DNA from: Robiginitomaculum sp.
GTDB lineage: Bacteria; Pseudomonadota; Alphaproteobacteria; Caulobacterales; Maricaulaceae
Direction: 5' to 3'
Length of the DNA: 64,000 nucleotides
Assembly: GCA_021776615.1 (NCBI GenBank)
Contig: JAJFFO010000007.1
Location: forward strand, 124,001 to 188,000
Shown one piece after another: positions 35,777-43,694 of the stretch. Both the position numbers and the translations under genes were made by a program. The notes below the pieces were generated by a model, which saw only the letters and a program-made list of their open reading frames with translations, did not search any database and was not told the DNA's origin. The stretch's first letter is position 1. The number at the start of each line of letters is the position of its first letter.

Positions 35777-36418
35777 TTATTTACCAAGGGGCGGGACGCC
35801 CAGATCGCGTCTGACAGTTTCAAAGCTGGCGGTCGTGTAGCCTGTTGAAACCATCCAGCGGCCAGATTTTGTTTGGTACAAAAACACCGGTGTTCCGGCT
35901 ACAATCCCGGCATTCTCGGCGATTTCGCTGGCTGTAACGGCGGCGGTTCGGGTGGCGTTAAACGCGTTTATTAAATCACTGGACGAATGGGCGTCGGGCG
36001 CATCTATCGGCCTGTGCATCATCTGATCGACGATCAGGGCCAGGCTGCGTTCGTGGGCAATCCATGCGGTTTCATCAAGAGAATCTGCCGGGCGAGGATA
36101 AAGTAAAACCCGTACATCAACGCCATGAACAGAAATCAGATTGTTGATCTGTTGCTTCATGAATAACTGACAGAAGGGGCAAGTCGCCGAATGCAGGGCA
36201 TAGAGCACGGTCTTGCTATCGGCGACATTGGATGCCGCCGCCCATGGCCCACCAACAATATCGCGCTCAACTCTGGCAATATCTGCCGGGGTGACGGGGG
36301 CGGTTCGGGCCAAACCTTGATATGGCATCATGAGAGTGAAGACACACAGCACAAGCCCTAGCCATCCAGAACGAAGCGTAATTTTTTTATGAATACCCTG
36401 ATCGCTCATTAGTCCCAC
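35777..36418 (-). CDS. DsbC/TrbB-like thioredoxin-fold protein
   Basis: 213 residues with an N-terminal signal segment (GWLGLVLCVFTLMMPYQGLA) and a thioredoxin-fold domain: active site CPFC (HSATCPFCQLFMKQQ, near 80) and the cis-Pro loop GTPVFLYQTKSG near 180. There is no DsbC-style dimerisation domain before it. It would isomerise or form disulfides in the periplasm. Such proteins are common in conjugative elements, where they help fold transfer proteins. Confidence 0.78.
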   Translation of the reverse strand: MGLMSDQGIHKKITLRSGWLGLVLCVFTLMMPYQGLARTAPVTPADIARVERDIVGGPWAAASNVADSKTVLYALHSATCPFCQLFMKQQINNLISVHGVDVRVLLYPRPADSLDETAWIAHERSLALIVDQMMHRPIDAPDAHSSSDLINAFNATRTAAVTASEIAENAGIVAGTPVFLYQTKSGRWMVSTGYTTASFETVRRDLGVPPLGK

Positions 36419-36426
36419 CTGATTTA

Positions 36427-36587
36427 CCCAATTGCTTTATAAAAGTTGGGATTGACTGCTGGCTCTAAGCCCTCGCTTGGTTTTTCCTTTCACTTTTTTG
36501 TGTTCGCAAAGCTAAACCACTTGACCTGTTAGGTCTTTACATATTATACCAACTTTTATAAAAAACTTGGGATTAATTACTGACTCT
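36427..36587. repeat. Paired imperfect repeats before the small recombinase gene
   Basis: Two related copies lie about 120 bp apart. The first (36427-36467) has CCCAA...TTGGG arms around TTATAAAAG; the second (36549-36587) has CCAA...TTGG arms around TTATAAAAAAC. Both are followed by GGGATT and a matching xxCTxxxGxCTCT-like tail. Inverted arms around a short AT core resemble tyrosine-recombinase core sites. The stretch 36419-36638 otherwise contains only a possible 15-codon frame at 36620. Confidence 0.45.
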
Positions 36588-36638
36588 GCTATCCTCAAAA
36601 TTCGTCAGGAAGGTGAGATATGCGAGGCATAAAAATCA

Positions 36639-37271
36639 ATGAAAAAGACGCCGGTTCGCGTGGCTAGAAAAGCACTTATCCGCAACCCCAATCATCCCAA
36701 AAAAGGTTCCTCCATCAAGGTCGAACCCATTCGTGATTCAAAATCGATCAAGGCGATTAAAACCCTTCTTAAAGATCACCCTCGCGATCTTTGCCTGTTC
36801 ACTTTCGGGATCAACACCGCCTATCGCGCCAGTGAAATTCTGTCTTTAAGCGTCGGGCAGGTCGCCTATCTAAATGCCGGAGACCGGCTGGAAATAAAAC
36901 AACCCAAAAGCGGTAAATACCGCGCTATTACCGTCAACAGAAAGGTAGTCGATGCATTTGAGGCATGGCTGAAAATTCACCCGGGCAAACACCCGGATGC
37001 GCCCCTGTTTATCTCACAGCGTACGAACAAGGCCCTAAGCGTCTCAACGGTCAACAACATGGTCAAAAAATGGTGCCGCAGCATTGGCCTTACAGGCAAT
37101 TACGGCTCGCATTCCATGCGCAAAACATGGGGCTACCACCAACGGGTCAGGAACAAGCAACCTATTCCCTTACTCATGGTCGCTTTCGGTCACACCAGCC
37201 AAGCGCAAACACTGGATTACCTGTGCATCCAGGACGATGAAATCAGAGATTTATACGGTATGGAATTGTGA
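36639..37271 (+). CDS. Compact tyrosine recombinase
   Basis: 210 residues, essentially only the catalytic domain. All catalytic positions appear: Arg in TAYRASEI (near 68), Lys in KSGKYRAI (near 92), HSMRKTWGYH (H-x-x-R, near 158), GHTS and Tyr in TLDYLCIQDD (near 196). The N-terminal core-binding domain of typical integrases is missing or very short. Distinct from the large integrase at the right end, so not the element's main integrase. Preceded by paired inverted-arm repeats. Confidence 0.85.
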   Translation: MKKTPVRVARKALIRNPNHPKKGSSIKVEPIRDSKSIKAIKTLLKDHPRDLCLFTFGINTAYRASEILSLSVGQVAYLNAGDRLEIKQPKSGKYRAITVNRKVVDAFEAWLKIHPGKHPDAPLFISQRTNKALSVSTVNNMVKKWCRSIGLTGNYGSHSMRKTWGYHQRVRNKQPIPLLMVAFGHTSQAQTLDYLCIQDDEIRDLYGMEL

Positions 37272-37487
37272 GTGTTTCGTTTTGAAAATTTATGCTTTCA
37301 ACCTTGAATACCTCAACGCCGGATACCCAAAGCTCAATAGGAGACATAATTTATCACGTCCTAGCCGCCGTCGCCTAATTCGAACACGACATAAACTCTA
37401 AAAGCTAAACACTCCTCAGGTCGACGCTAGAGTTAGAGTTAAGAAACTCGGTCGCCAAAGTAGTTAACAAGCGTCCAATTTTTGCAC

Positions 37488-37778
37488 CTACTCTTTCGAG
37501 TTAGTGTGTTGGGTGTTTTCATCTTTTTTAAATTGACATGAACTGGTTTCAATAACGCAGAACTCTTTATTCAAAGACATCAAGCCATCTGCGGTTACTG
37601 CTAAAGACGCAAGCAAAGTGATAATTGAAAACAAAGTAGCCCAAATGAGCTGCGGCCACGTCAAGCTTGTTTTTGACTTCAATACCTTATTTTTCCAGTA
37701 AAGAGCGCCACCCTTAATTGTTAAATTTTTAAGCTCTTCAGCACTTACAACAGTATGGCCCTTCAACAATTTATTCAA
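37488..37778 (-). CDS. Small membrane protein of unknown function (96 aa)
   Basis: 96 residues with one clear membrane segment (LIWATLFSIITLLASLAVTA, about 44-63) between a basic N-terminal and a charged C-terminal part. AT-rich. Upstream of the second AT-rich gene at 37817 on the same strand is not the order: it lies downstream of it, 38 bp after that stop. No family recognised. Confidence 0.5.
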   Translation of the reverse strand: MNKLLKGHTVVSAEELKNLTIKGGALYWKNKVLKSKTSLTWPQLIWATLFSIITLLASLAVTADGLMSLNKEFCVIETSSCQFKKDENTQHTNSKE

Positions 37779-37816
37779 AACGATAACCCTCTTTATACCC
37801 TTAACTGGCGCTCATT

Positions 37817-38479
37817 CTATGTAAGTATATTTTTTTTCTTCTCTCTTTTTTTTGCTTTCTTTGCTTCTTTCTTTGCTTTTTTTTCTGCTTTCTTTACCTC
37901 AAACAATCGCTCTAATTCTGTAGAAAAAAACCGTCGGGTATGAAGGTGGTTATTTGTGGATTGAACTTCCACTCTATCAAACTCTGGCAAAACCACGCGC
38001 TTGAGAGCATTACGAATATCATCTCGATTATCTTCTCCAACACCCTTGCGTCTATTTATTTGCTCCTTCATCCTATTTATTGTATCTATTTCATTTACAG
38101 AGTCAATATCAAACACACCTTCTTCTATTATTTCTGAACTACTCTCCACAAATTTTACTATATTTTCGCCTTTATCATAAATATAAACACTAATAGCTCG
38201 TTTTATATGATTTACTACTATTTCTCTTATTATTTCCTTTGAGGTGATTGAATTACTTTCTCCTAAATCCTTAATGACATGCTCTAATTCATCAATTTTA
38301 CTCGAAATTCGTTGTGGGAGAATGGCAGTAGATGGGGCTATTATATATATTTTTTCAATAAATTCATCGACACCAAGAACTGCATTGCGCATAGGATCAA
38401 GCTGCCACGAAACCACTCGTTCAAGCTGCTCTAAAGAAATTTGGTTTGCATCGATTTTAAGCGTTTTACTAATGGGCAT
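37817..38479 (-). CDS. AT-rich gene of unknown function with Lys-rich tail (220 aa)
   Basis: 220 residues. The main part is helical with alternating acidic and hydrophobic residues (SSEIIEEGVFDIDSVNEID). It ends in a strongly basic segment of repeated K-A-E-K-K units (about 190-216), which could bind nucleic acid or be a low-complexity tail. No recognised family. Very AT-rich, like the 32.7-34.0 kb genes. Confidence 0.5.
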   Translation of the reverse strand: MPISKTLKIDANQISLEQLERVVSWQLDPMRNAVLGVDEFIEKIYIIAPSTAILPQRISSKIDELEHVIKDLGESNSITSKEIIREIVVNHIKRAISVYIYDKGENIVKFVESSSEIIEEGVFDIDSVNEIDTINRMKEQINRRKGVGEDNRDDIRNALKRVVLPEFDRVEVQSTNNHLHTRRFFSTELERLFEVKKAEKKAKKEAKKAKKREKKKNILT

Positions 38480-38606
38480 AACATTTTATCGCTTTAAGCG
38501 CCTTCATTTCTATAAATTTCTCCCAACGGTTTATCAAAAATTATAACAAAATCTCACTTCTTCAGCTCCCACTGCCCCAACCCTAGCGTTTAACATACAA
38601 GAGATT

Positions 38607-39110
38607 TCAACAAACCTGAACTACGTAATGTGTACTATCAATCACAGTTCTAGAAATATCACCATTTAGCACAAGATCACGGGCGAAACTTTCAGTATCG
38701 AAATAGTAGCGTAGGTTTTCTGGAATCTGATCCAAAAGGCCGGTATCTTCGAGATAGCGCATCGCATATTCGATGACAGTGCCCTCAAACAGGACCACCT
38801 CATCAAGACGGTCAAGAATGCCGTCCATGGCATAACCTAAATCCTCTGTCAGATAGATAATTTTTATAACGTCTTCGCCTTCGATCTCTTCAAACTTATC
38901 GAACCAATCTTTGAGATTGGCCTGATTGATGCCAAGGGCATCGAACAGACGGTAATTATCGCCGTCAATGAACTGGATTTCGTATTCCTCTACCGGGTCA
39001 CCATAGTAATTGCGATGGGTGGCGGATTTTTCGAGATAATCTTCATAGGTGTTGAAATAAAACCCTGAAGCTGAAATGTCGTAAGGCGTTGCGTGATATG
39101 TATTTGTCAT
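38607..39110 (-). CDS. ardA: ArdA-like antirestriction protein
   Basis: 167 residues, strongly acidic. I chose the ATG at 39110 because AAGGAG lies 8 nt upstream; an ATG at 39146 is in frame but lacks a site. Pattern: ISASGFYFNTYEDYLEKS near the N-terminus, EEYEIQFIDGDNYRLFDALG in the middle, and LRYYFDTESFARDLVLNGDI at the C-terminus, the region most like ArdA. ArdA proteins mimic B-form DNA and inhibit type I restriction during conjugative entry. The fit is by pattern and size, not by alignment. Confidence 0.78.
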   Translation of the reverse strand: MTNTYHATPYDISASGFYFNTYEDYLEKSATHRNYYGDPVEEYEIQFIDGDNYRLFDALGINQANLKDWFDKFEEIEGEDVIKIIYLTEDLGYAMDGILDRLDEVVLFEGTVIEYAMRYLEDTGLLDQIPENLRYYFDTESFARDLVLNGDISRTVIDSTHYVVQVC

Positions 39111-39164
39111 TGTTTTTCTCCTTGTTTTGAACAAGAAGACGAGCACTGGCTGTCAGGGAGAGGA

Positions 39165-39218
39165 CACAACAGCCTTCACGGAAAGCGAAGCGTCTCTGTG
39201 AGCGGAAGGTCAGTTGTG
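39165..39218 (-). promoter_or_regulatory. Imperfect hairpin in the ardA leader
   Basis: CACAAC (39165-39170) pairs with GTTGTG (39213-39218), and CCTTC (39173-39177) with GAAGG (39205-39209), with a further CAC/GTG step inside. The hairpin starts 55 bp upstream of the ardA start. Some plasmid antirestriction genes are transcribed from hairpins formed in entering single-stranded DNA; this could be one, but is unproven. The palindrome TGACGTCA lies at 39336-39343, closer to the divergent gene. Confidence 0.35.
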
Positions 39219-39379
39219 AACACGAGTGCCGCCATTATAAGGGCGATGACTCAAAACGAGGGGGTGAAAAGCAAGATAACGTATACTTACTTAACATGAA
39301 CAAAAAAAGCACAGCCCCTTGTCTTCATCAAATAATGACGTCAGTTTATACGAATTAAAAATGAGAAAGAGGTTCTTGC

Positions 39380-41536
39380 ATGGCTGTTTTGACACGGCGG
39401 ACATTACGTGTTTTTGCAGTTTTAGAAGATTGCAGGAAGGGTTCAAGGGATGTGCTTGAAGCACTTCTTCCCTTCTTTCAACCGCTAATAGTAGATTTTG
39501 AAGATAGAGTCTTTGATCCAAATGCATTTGCTGACCTTGTTGCAAACACATATGGGTGGAACTTTACCAGTGACATTGTTGAAGAGTTAATCCCACGTTT
39601 TTTAGATAAAGGATGGCTAACTCAAATTGCAAATGATGGACAAAGTAAATCATACAAGGTTACCGTCCAAAATGCTGAGGAGGTTGAATATGATGAAAGA
39701 GGCAACCAACTGGCCGACGCATTATCTGAAATTGCAGATAATTTTTTCCTCTTTCTTGAAACGATCTCTCCAATTTCTACATACAAAAAAACCAAAGCGG
39801 AGTTTTGTGATGTCCTCGTTGAGTGGTTAGTTTCTATTGACGCTTATAATGAAAGCGTTCTCAAAAAAAATGCCATTCAAAAAAACACTGAGGGTAAATT
39901 TAACATTTACCAAATTTTGCCTGATGGAACTGACCTTTCTTCTGATGACAAGTATCTATGTGCCAGATTCGTAAAATATTTGTTTGAAACCAATTCCACT
40001 TACACAGAACACTTATGTGGCATAGCTGCCGCCGGTCTACTAACAGAAGTAGTAAGAGACTTTCAAAAGCCAGTTACTCAGGTGGATGACAGTGACCTCG
40101 AAATTTATCTGGATTCATCAGTTGCCCTCGAATTGCTTGGGGTTTCTGGAGCGCTTGCATGTTCAAATGTCCTTGCGGTTGTGAAAAATGCTAAAGAAAT
40201 TGGCTGCAAGGTTAAAGTCTTCCAAAAATCTACAGAAGAAATGCAAAAGGTGCTTGATGCTGTATTAAAGCGCCCCACTCCGGCTCGAATTGGGCGAACG
40301 GCTGACGCTATACGAAAGAACGAAGCATCAGAAGCTTATGTGCGGGAAGTCGCTCGGGATCCACAATTATTTTTAAAAAAACTTGGTATTGGAACAGTTC
40401 CACGCACACTTAATCAATATCCAAACGAACATGATTTCTTTAATTCTGACATGATAGAGGCGTCTATATCAAAAATGTCATGGCATTTGGAAGTTGAGCC
40501 AAAAGTACATGACGCCTCTGCAATGGCTTTTATTATGAGAATGAGAAGAGGAAATAAGCAACAAGATATATTCAATTCTAAGCGTATCTTTGTAACGCGA
40601 AACGGATCGCTCTCACAAATGGCTAGAAAATTCTGTATAGGTGAAGATCTCATTGACAGAAATACTGTGCCTCCGATTATCCACCAAAGACAGCTGGCAA
40701 TGGCTCTTTGGTTACGTACGGGAGACGGTATTTCGTCAATGTCTTTGCCTCGCCACATGATGTTGGCTGCATGTGAACAAGTTTTAAGCGTGAATCCAAC
40801 AATCATTGATAAAGTAAAACTTGAAGCACGCTCTCTGACAAAAGAAAAAGCCGAGCAGCTTGACGTATTATTGACCATAGATCGTAGCGTACAACTCCTT
40901 CAAGATAAGACGCTTGGCATTTCTAGCGTAATTACGGCAGACAATATTGAAGAACTGAGTGAATTGATGAAACGCGAGATGAGCGCTGAAATAAAAGAGC
41001 GCGCTGACAAGAATGTAGCAAAAGTAAAAAAGAACGCTGGAAAGCGTATTAACGAGGCAAACAAACGTCGGATTAGTGCTGAGAGTCGTGAACACGAACT
41101 AAAAAGCACTTTACTGCGTGTCGAACAGGAAGATTTGCTAGCAATTAACGCATTGCTAAATGATGCAAATAATAGATCAAAAAAAGAACGTATAATTATT
41201 TATATTTTGATTGCAATATCAATATTTATAGCTGCAATTGCAGGCTCGCTTCAAGAATTTTTGACCGGGTTAATAAGATGGCCCGTATTGATATTTTCTG
41301 CTGTGTTCATTTTCCTTATGAGCGCCATTCAGATTTTTGGAAACAACACGAGCCTTAAAAAACTTTTTGCAAAACGAGCAAAGCAAAGCCTTACGAGCAT
41401 GGCAGAAAAACGGCAGCTGACGGAGAAGCTGGCTAAATTCGAACCGTGTTGGGATAAAAATAGTAAAAAATTTATGTACTTAGAAAGTGTGGAGTCAAAA
41501 ATTGAACCGCCACAAACTCAATCTAAATTGCTTTAA
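39380..41536 (+). CDS. PIN-like protein with membrane hairpin (718 aa)
   Basis: 718 residues. A PIN-like nuclease core is suggested by YLDSSVALELLG (Asp245), EE (286-287), HDASAM (Asp378) and FVTRNGSLS (Asn408): the D-E-D-D/N order of PIN folds with extended loops. An N-terminal winged-helix-like region occupies about 20-95. A coiled coil at about 515-585 is followed by two membrane segments (604-625 and 633-653). The pairing of a putative RNase with a membrane anchor is typical of abortive-infection or similar defence proteins. No established family recognised. Divergent from the ardA-like gene. Confidence 0.72.
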   Translation: MAVLTRRTLRVFAVLEDCRKGSRDVLEALLPFFQPLIVDFEDRVFDPNAFADLVANTYGWNFTSDIVEELIPRFLDKGWLTQIANDGQSKSYKVTVQNAEEVEYDERGNQLADALSEIADNFFLFLETISPISTYKKTKAEFCDVLVEWLVSIDAYNESVLKKNAIQKNTEGKFNIYQILPDGTDLSSDDKYLCARFVKYLFETNSTYTEHLCGIAAAGLLTEVVRDFQKPVTQVDDSDLEIYLDSSVALELLGVSGALACSNVLAVVKNAKEIGCKVKVFQKSTEEMQKVLDAVLKRPTPARIGRTADAIRKNEASEAYVREVARDPQLFLKKLGIGTVPRTLNQYPNEHDFFNSDMIEASISKMSWHLEVEPKVHDASAMAFIMRMRRGNKQQDIFNSKRIFVTRNGSLSQMARKFCIGEDLIDRNTVPPIIHQRQLAMALWLRTGDGISSMSLPRHMMLAACEQVLSVNPTIIDKVKLEARSLTKEKAEQLDVLLTIDRSVQLLQDKTLGISSVITADNIEELSELMKREMSAEIKERADKNVAKVKKNAGKRINEANKRRISAESREHELKSTLLRVEQEDLLAINALLNDANNRSKKERIIIYILIAISIFIAAIAGSLQEFLTGLIRWPVLIFSAVFIFLMSAIQIFGNNTSLKKLFAKRAKQSLTSMAEKRQLTEKLAKFEPCWDKNSKKFMYLESVESKIEPPQTQSKLL

Positions 41537-41785
41537 TTCTAATAATGTTTTTTCATGTTTGTTAAACATTTAAGGCTTGTGCCACCACTAGTAATTAAAA
41601 GTAGCATTCCTGCAAAAGTTGGAAGGTACTTTTGCTCAACAGCAATTACGCATTTCCCATCGGGGCTTCATTGCAAAGCAAAAAGAAATACGCGCTAAGA
41701 TCGTCTCAAAGTAATGTCACCCGTAAACATCAAGAGGGCAGACTTCGCTCATCAACTCTCCATATGAGCGGCACATAGGACGATC
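41537..41785. other. Non-coding stretch 3' of the PIN-like gene
   Basis: No credible gene, RNA or mobile-element end seen. Composition resembles the rest of the element's right arm. Confidence 0.4.
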
Positions 41786-41893
41786 CTAGAAAGGTATGCA
41801 TATTTTCACCACCGCCCTGTTAATGCCATGGGCCAGGGCGGACGCCTTGAACAGGTGCCTGTTCGTCTCGGTGGAAACAGCGATTAAACGCAT
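41786..41893 (-). CDS. Possible 35-codon gene behind a hairpin-masked ribosome site
   Basis: The frame reads MRLIAVSTETNRHLFKAS..., 35 residues, stopping at TAG (41788-41786). AAGGAG is spaced 10 nt before the ATG but is buried in a hairpin just upstream. No family recognised. It could be a real regulated small gene, a leader peptide or a chance frame. Confidence 0.35.
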   Translation of the reverse strand: MRLIAVSTETNRHLFKASALAHGINRAVVKICIPF

Positions 41894-41898
41894 CCTAC

Positions 41899-41930
41899 AA
41901 GCTCCTTTGATGTCCAACGGACAGGAGCTT
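41899..41930 (-). promoter_or_regulatory. Hairpin covering a ribosome-binding site
   Basis: Perfect outer arms AAGCTCC / GGAGCTT (41899-41905 and 41924-41930) and inner arms TGTCC-AAC-GGACA (41911-41923), with a 5-nt bulge. In minus-strand RNA the AAGGAG before the 35-codon frame falls in the bulge and 3' arm. It lies about 45 bp after the integrase stop, so it might instead be an integrase 3' structure; no T run follows. Confidence 0.45.
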
Positions 41931-41975
41931 ATGGCCCAGAAGGCTACCCTCAGGACCTAACGGATGAGATAGAGT

Positions 41976-43253
41976 TCAGGCCTGTGGCCTTTGTTCGGAA
42001 TCGTCTTCTTTGGCGATTTGGGCTTTGCGGTTCGAGCGCTCGCGCCGGACATTGATTAGCGAGGTGTCGATCATGTCTTTGAGGTGGGCCGCATAGTGTT
42101 TTTCGATCATCTCGACACTGGTGCGGCAGTTCTTGGCTACCTGATAGATGTCTGCGCCTTCGAGAAGGCGGAAGCAGATATAGCTGTGACGCAGGCTGTA
42201 GGCCGTGCGGGGTTTGTCGCTGCGGTCAAACTTTAGGTTATTTTCGATCATGATGCCGTTGAACATTTTTTTGAATTCATTGGGGAAGAGTTTGTCGGTT
42301 GGCTTTGGCAGGGCCGATATGCTTTCACCCTCTTCGTTTTTCGTGGGCCGTTCGCGATCACGCAAACGCTCAAAAGGCCTGACGGCACCCGGCATGCTTT
42401 TGCAGTAACCAACACCACGCTTGCCGCGCACTTCGATTTCCAGGATATTTTGGCCGGAATAATCGTCTTCAACAATCTCAATGTCACGGAATTCCACATG
42501 CTTCACCTCATCCGGGCGCAGGCCAGTATTGGCCATAAAGAGCACGAAGTCATGCAGCTGTTCAGCGTGCCATTTAAAGCGTTTGCTTTTTGGATTGGCG
42601 GCATTTTTTCGGGTCGCCTCATAAAGCTGTTTGTATTCCTTGGGCGTAAACCACGGTCTATGTTCAACCTTGCTCTGTCGTCTGTAAGGATCGGACAGGT
42701 CGGGTACCTGCTCTATCCATTTATGCCGTCTGGCGGCTTTCAGGACCATGCTTAAAGTTACGACTTCATTGTGGAGGGTGTTTCGGGCCGGTGGTTTCCA
42801 GGGACGGACCTCGCCCTTCTCACCGATCTTGTTTTCTTCATCCCAGTTTTCCGGCTTGGTCATCCGGTGCACACGATATTCCTGCGCTGTACCAGACGTG
42901 AACTCGGATACAATCTTGTCGCCGAAATAAGGCAAGAGATGCAGGCGCAAGCGGTCTTTATGACCCTGCACCCATTTGGGACTTCGGTGACCACGCGTGG
43001 TCGCTTCATACTCGGTTTCGAAGATTTTTGCTGCTTGAGTGAGGGTTTTTCCTGTTTTCAGTTCGCCAAAATGATCCTTGGCGCACAGTTCCATATACCA
43101 ATCGGTGGCAATATCTCTGGCTTTACCAAGGCTTTTCTCTTTGGTGCTACGCCGCCATTCCCTTCCTTTCAGGAAGGTATAGTAGTGCCAACTGCCGCCT
43201 TCAGAGCGGCGGTAGAGAATCACTTTGTCGCCTAATATTCGATGCCTTTCCAT
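41976..43253 (-). CDS. int: Tyrosine-family integrase of the element
   Basis: 425 residues. N-terminal SAM-like core-binding domain (about 50-180) and a catalytic domain with Arg in NTGLRPDEV (near 250), YSLRHSYI (near 352; the usual first His of HxxR is Tyr, as in a common phage-integrase subgroup), and the nucleophile Tyr in EKHYAAHL (near 390). Transcribed away from the adjacent tRNA. It lies 120 bp from the right attachment repeat, the standard arrangement of an island integrase with its target tRNA. Confidence 0.93.
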   Translation of the reverse strand: MERHRILGDKVILYRRSEGGSWHYYTFLKGREWRRSTKEKSLGKARDIATDWYMELCAKDHFGELKTGKTLTQAAKIFETEYEATTRGHRSPKWVQGHKDRLRLHLLPYFGDKIVSEFTSGTAQEYRVHRMTKPENWDEENKIGEKGEVRPWKPPARNTLHNEVVTLSMVLKAARRHKWIEQVPDLSDPYRRQSKVEHRPWFTPKEYKQLYEATRKNAANPKSKRFKWHAEQLHDFVLFMANTGLRPDEVKHVEFRDIEIVEDDYSGQNILEIEVRGKRGVGYCKSMPGAVRPFERLRDRERPTKNEEGESISALPKPTDKLFPNEFKKMFNGIMIENNLKFDRSDKPRTAYSLRHSYICFRLLEGADIYQVAKNCRTSVEMIEKHYAAHLKDMIDTSLINVRRERSNRKAQIAKEDDSEQRPQA

Positions 43254-43267
43254 GCGCTACTTTCTGC

Positions 43268-43308
43268 TTGTGCGAAACGTGCGATTTTGTGCGGCACTTG
43301 TGCGGCAC
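43268..43308. repeat. GTGCG repeats beside attR, candidate integrase arm sites
   Basis: Four TGTGCG/CGTGCG units occur in 41 bp, including a perfect 11-bp tandem pair TTGTGCGGCAC (43287-43297 and 43298-43308), between the integrase start and attR. Likely integrase arm-type sites or the integrase promoter/operator. Confidence 0.45.
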
Positions 43309-43373
43309 GTTTTTAGTATATCACAGAGCGGAAATTGCACCAAATAAAATTGGTCACAACGTTAAATATCGTT

Positions 43374-43479
<106 letters not shown>

Positions 43480-43545
43480 TTAAAACCATTTACAAGCCGC
43501 GTAAACGGCCCGGGAGCATTTTTGTTGTCGCTTGAAGGCGACGGG

Positions 43546-43592
43546 CGGGCTGCTCCACCCCGCGTAAAACCACTTTCAAGCCCCATAAATTG
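43546..43592 (-). repeat. Second copy of the tRNA-fMet 5' end and leader
   Basis: 20 bp at 43546-43565 match the tRNA 5' end at 43461-43480 exactly. The following bases (CGTAAAACCACTTTCAAGCC) imperfectly match the bases upstream of the real tRNA. The copy stops before the D-loop is complete, so it is not a tRNA. It may be a scar of an earlier integration or a decayed tandem tRNA. Confidence 0.6.
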
Positions 43593-43694
43593 ACCTGCGA
43601 AGTGAGCGGTGTTTGTAGTCCTTTTTTCGGGGTTGTGAAGTCCTAGAAGGTGTTTTTGTTTTATTTTTCACATGCCGGAATTATCGCCGATGAA

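Noticed and set aside
43546-43565. A second functional tRNA
   Set aside because: Only the acceptor 5' arm and part of the D region are present, with no anticodon or T arm.
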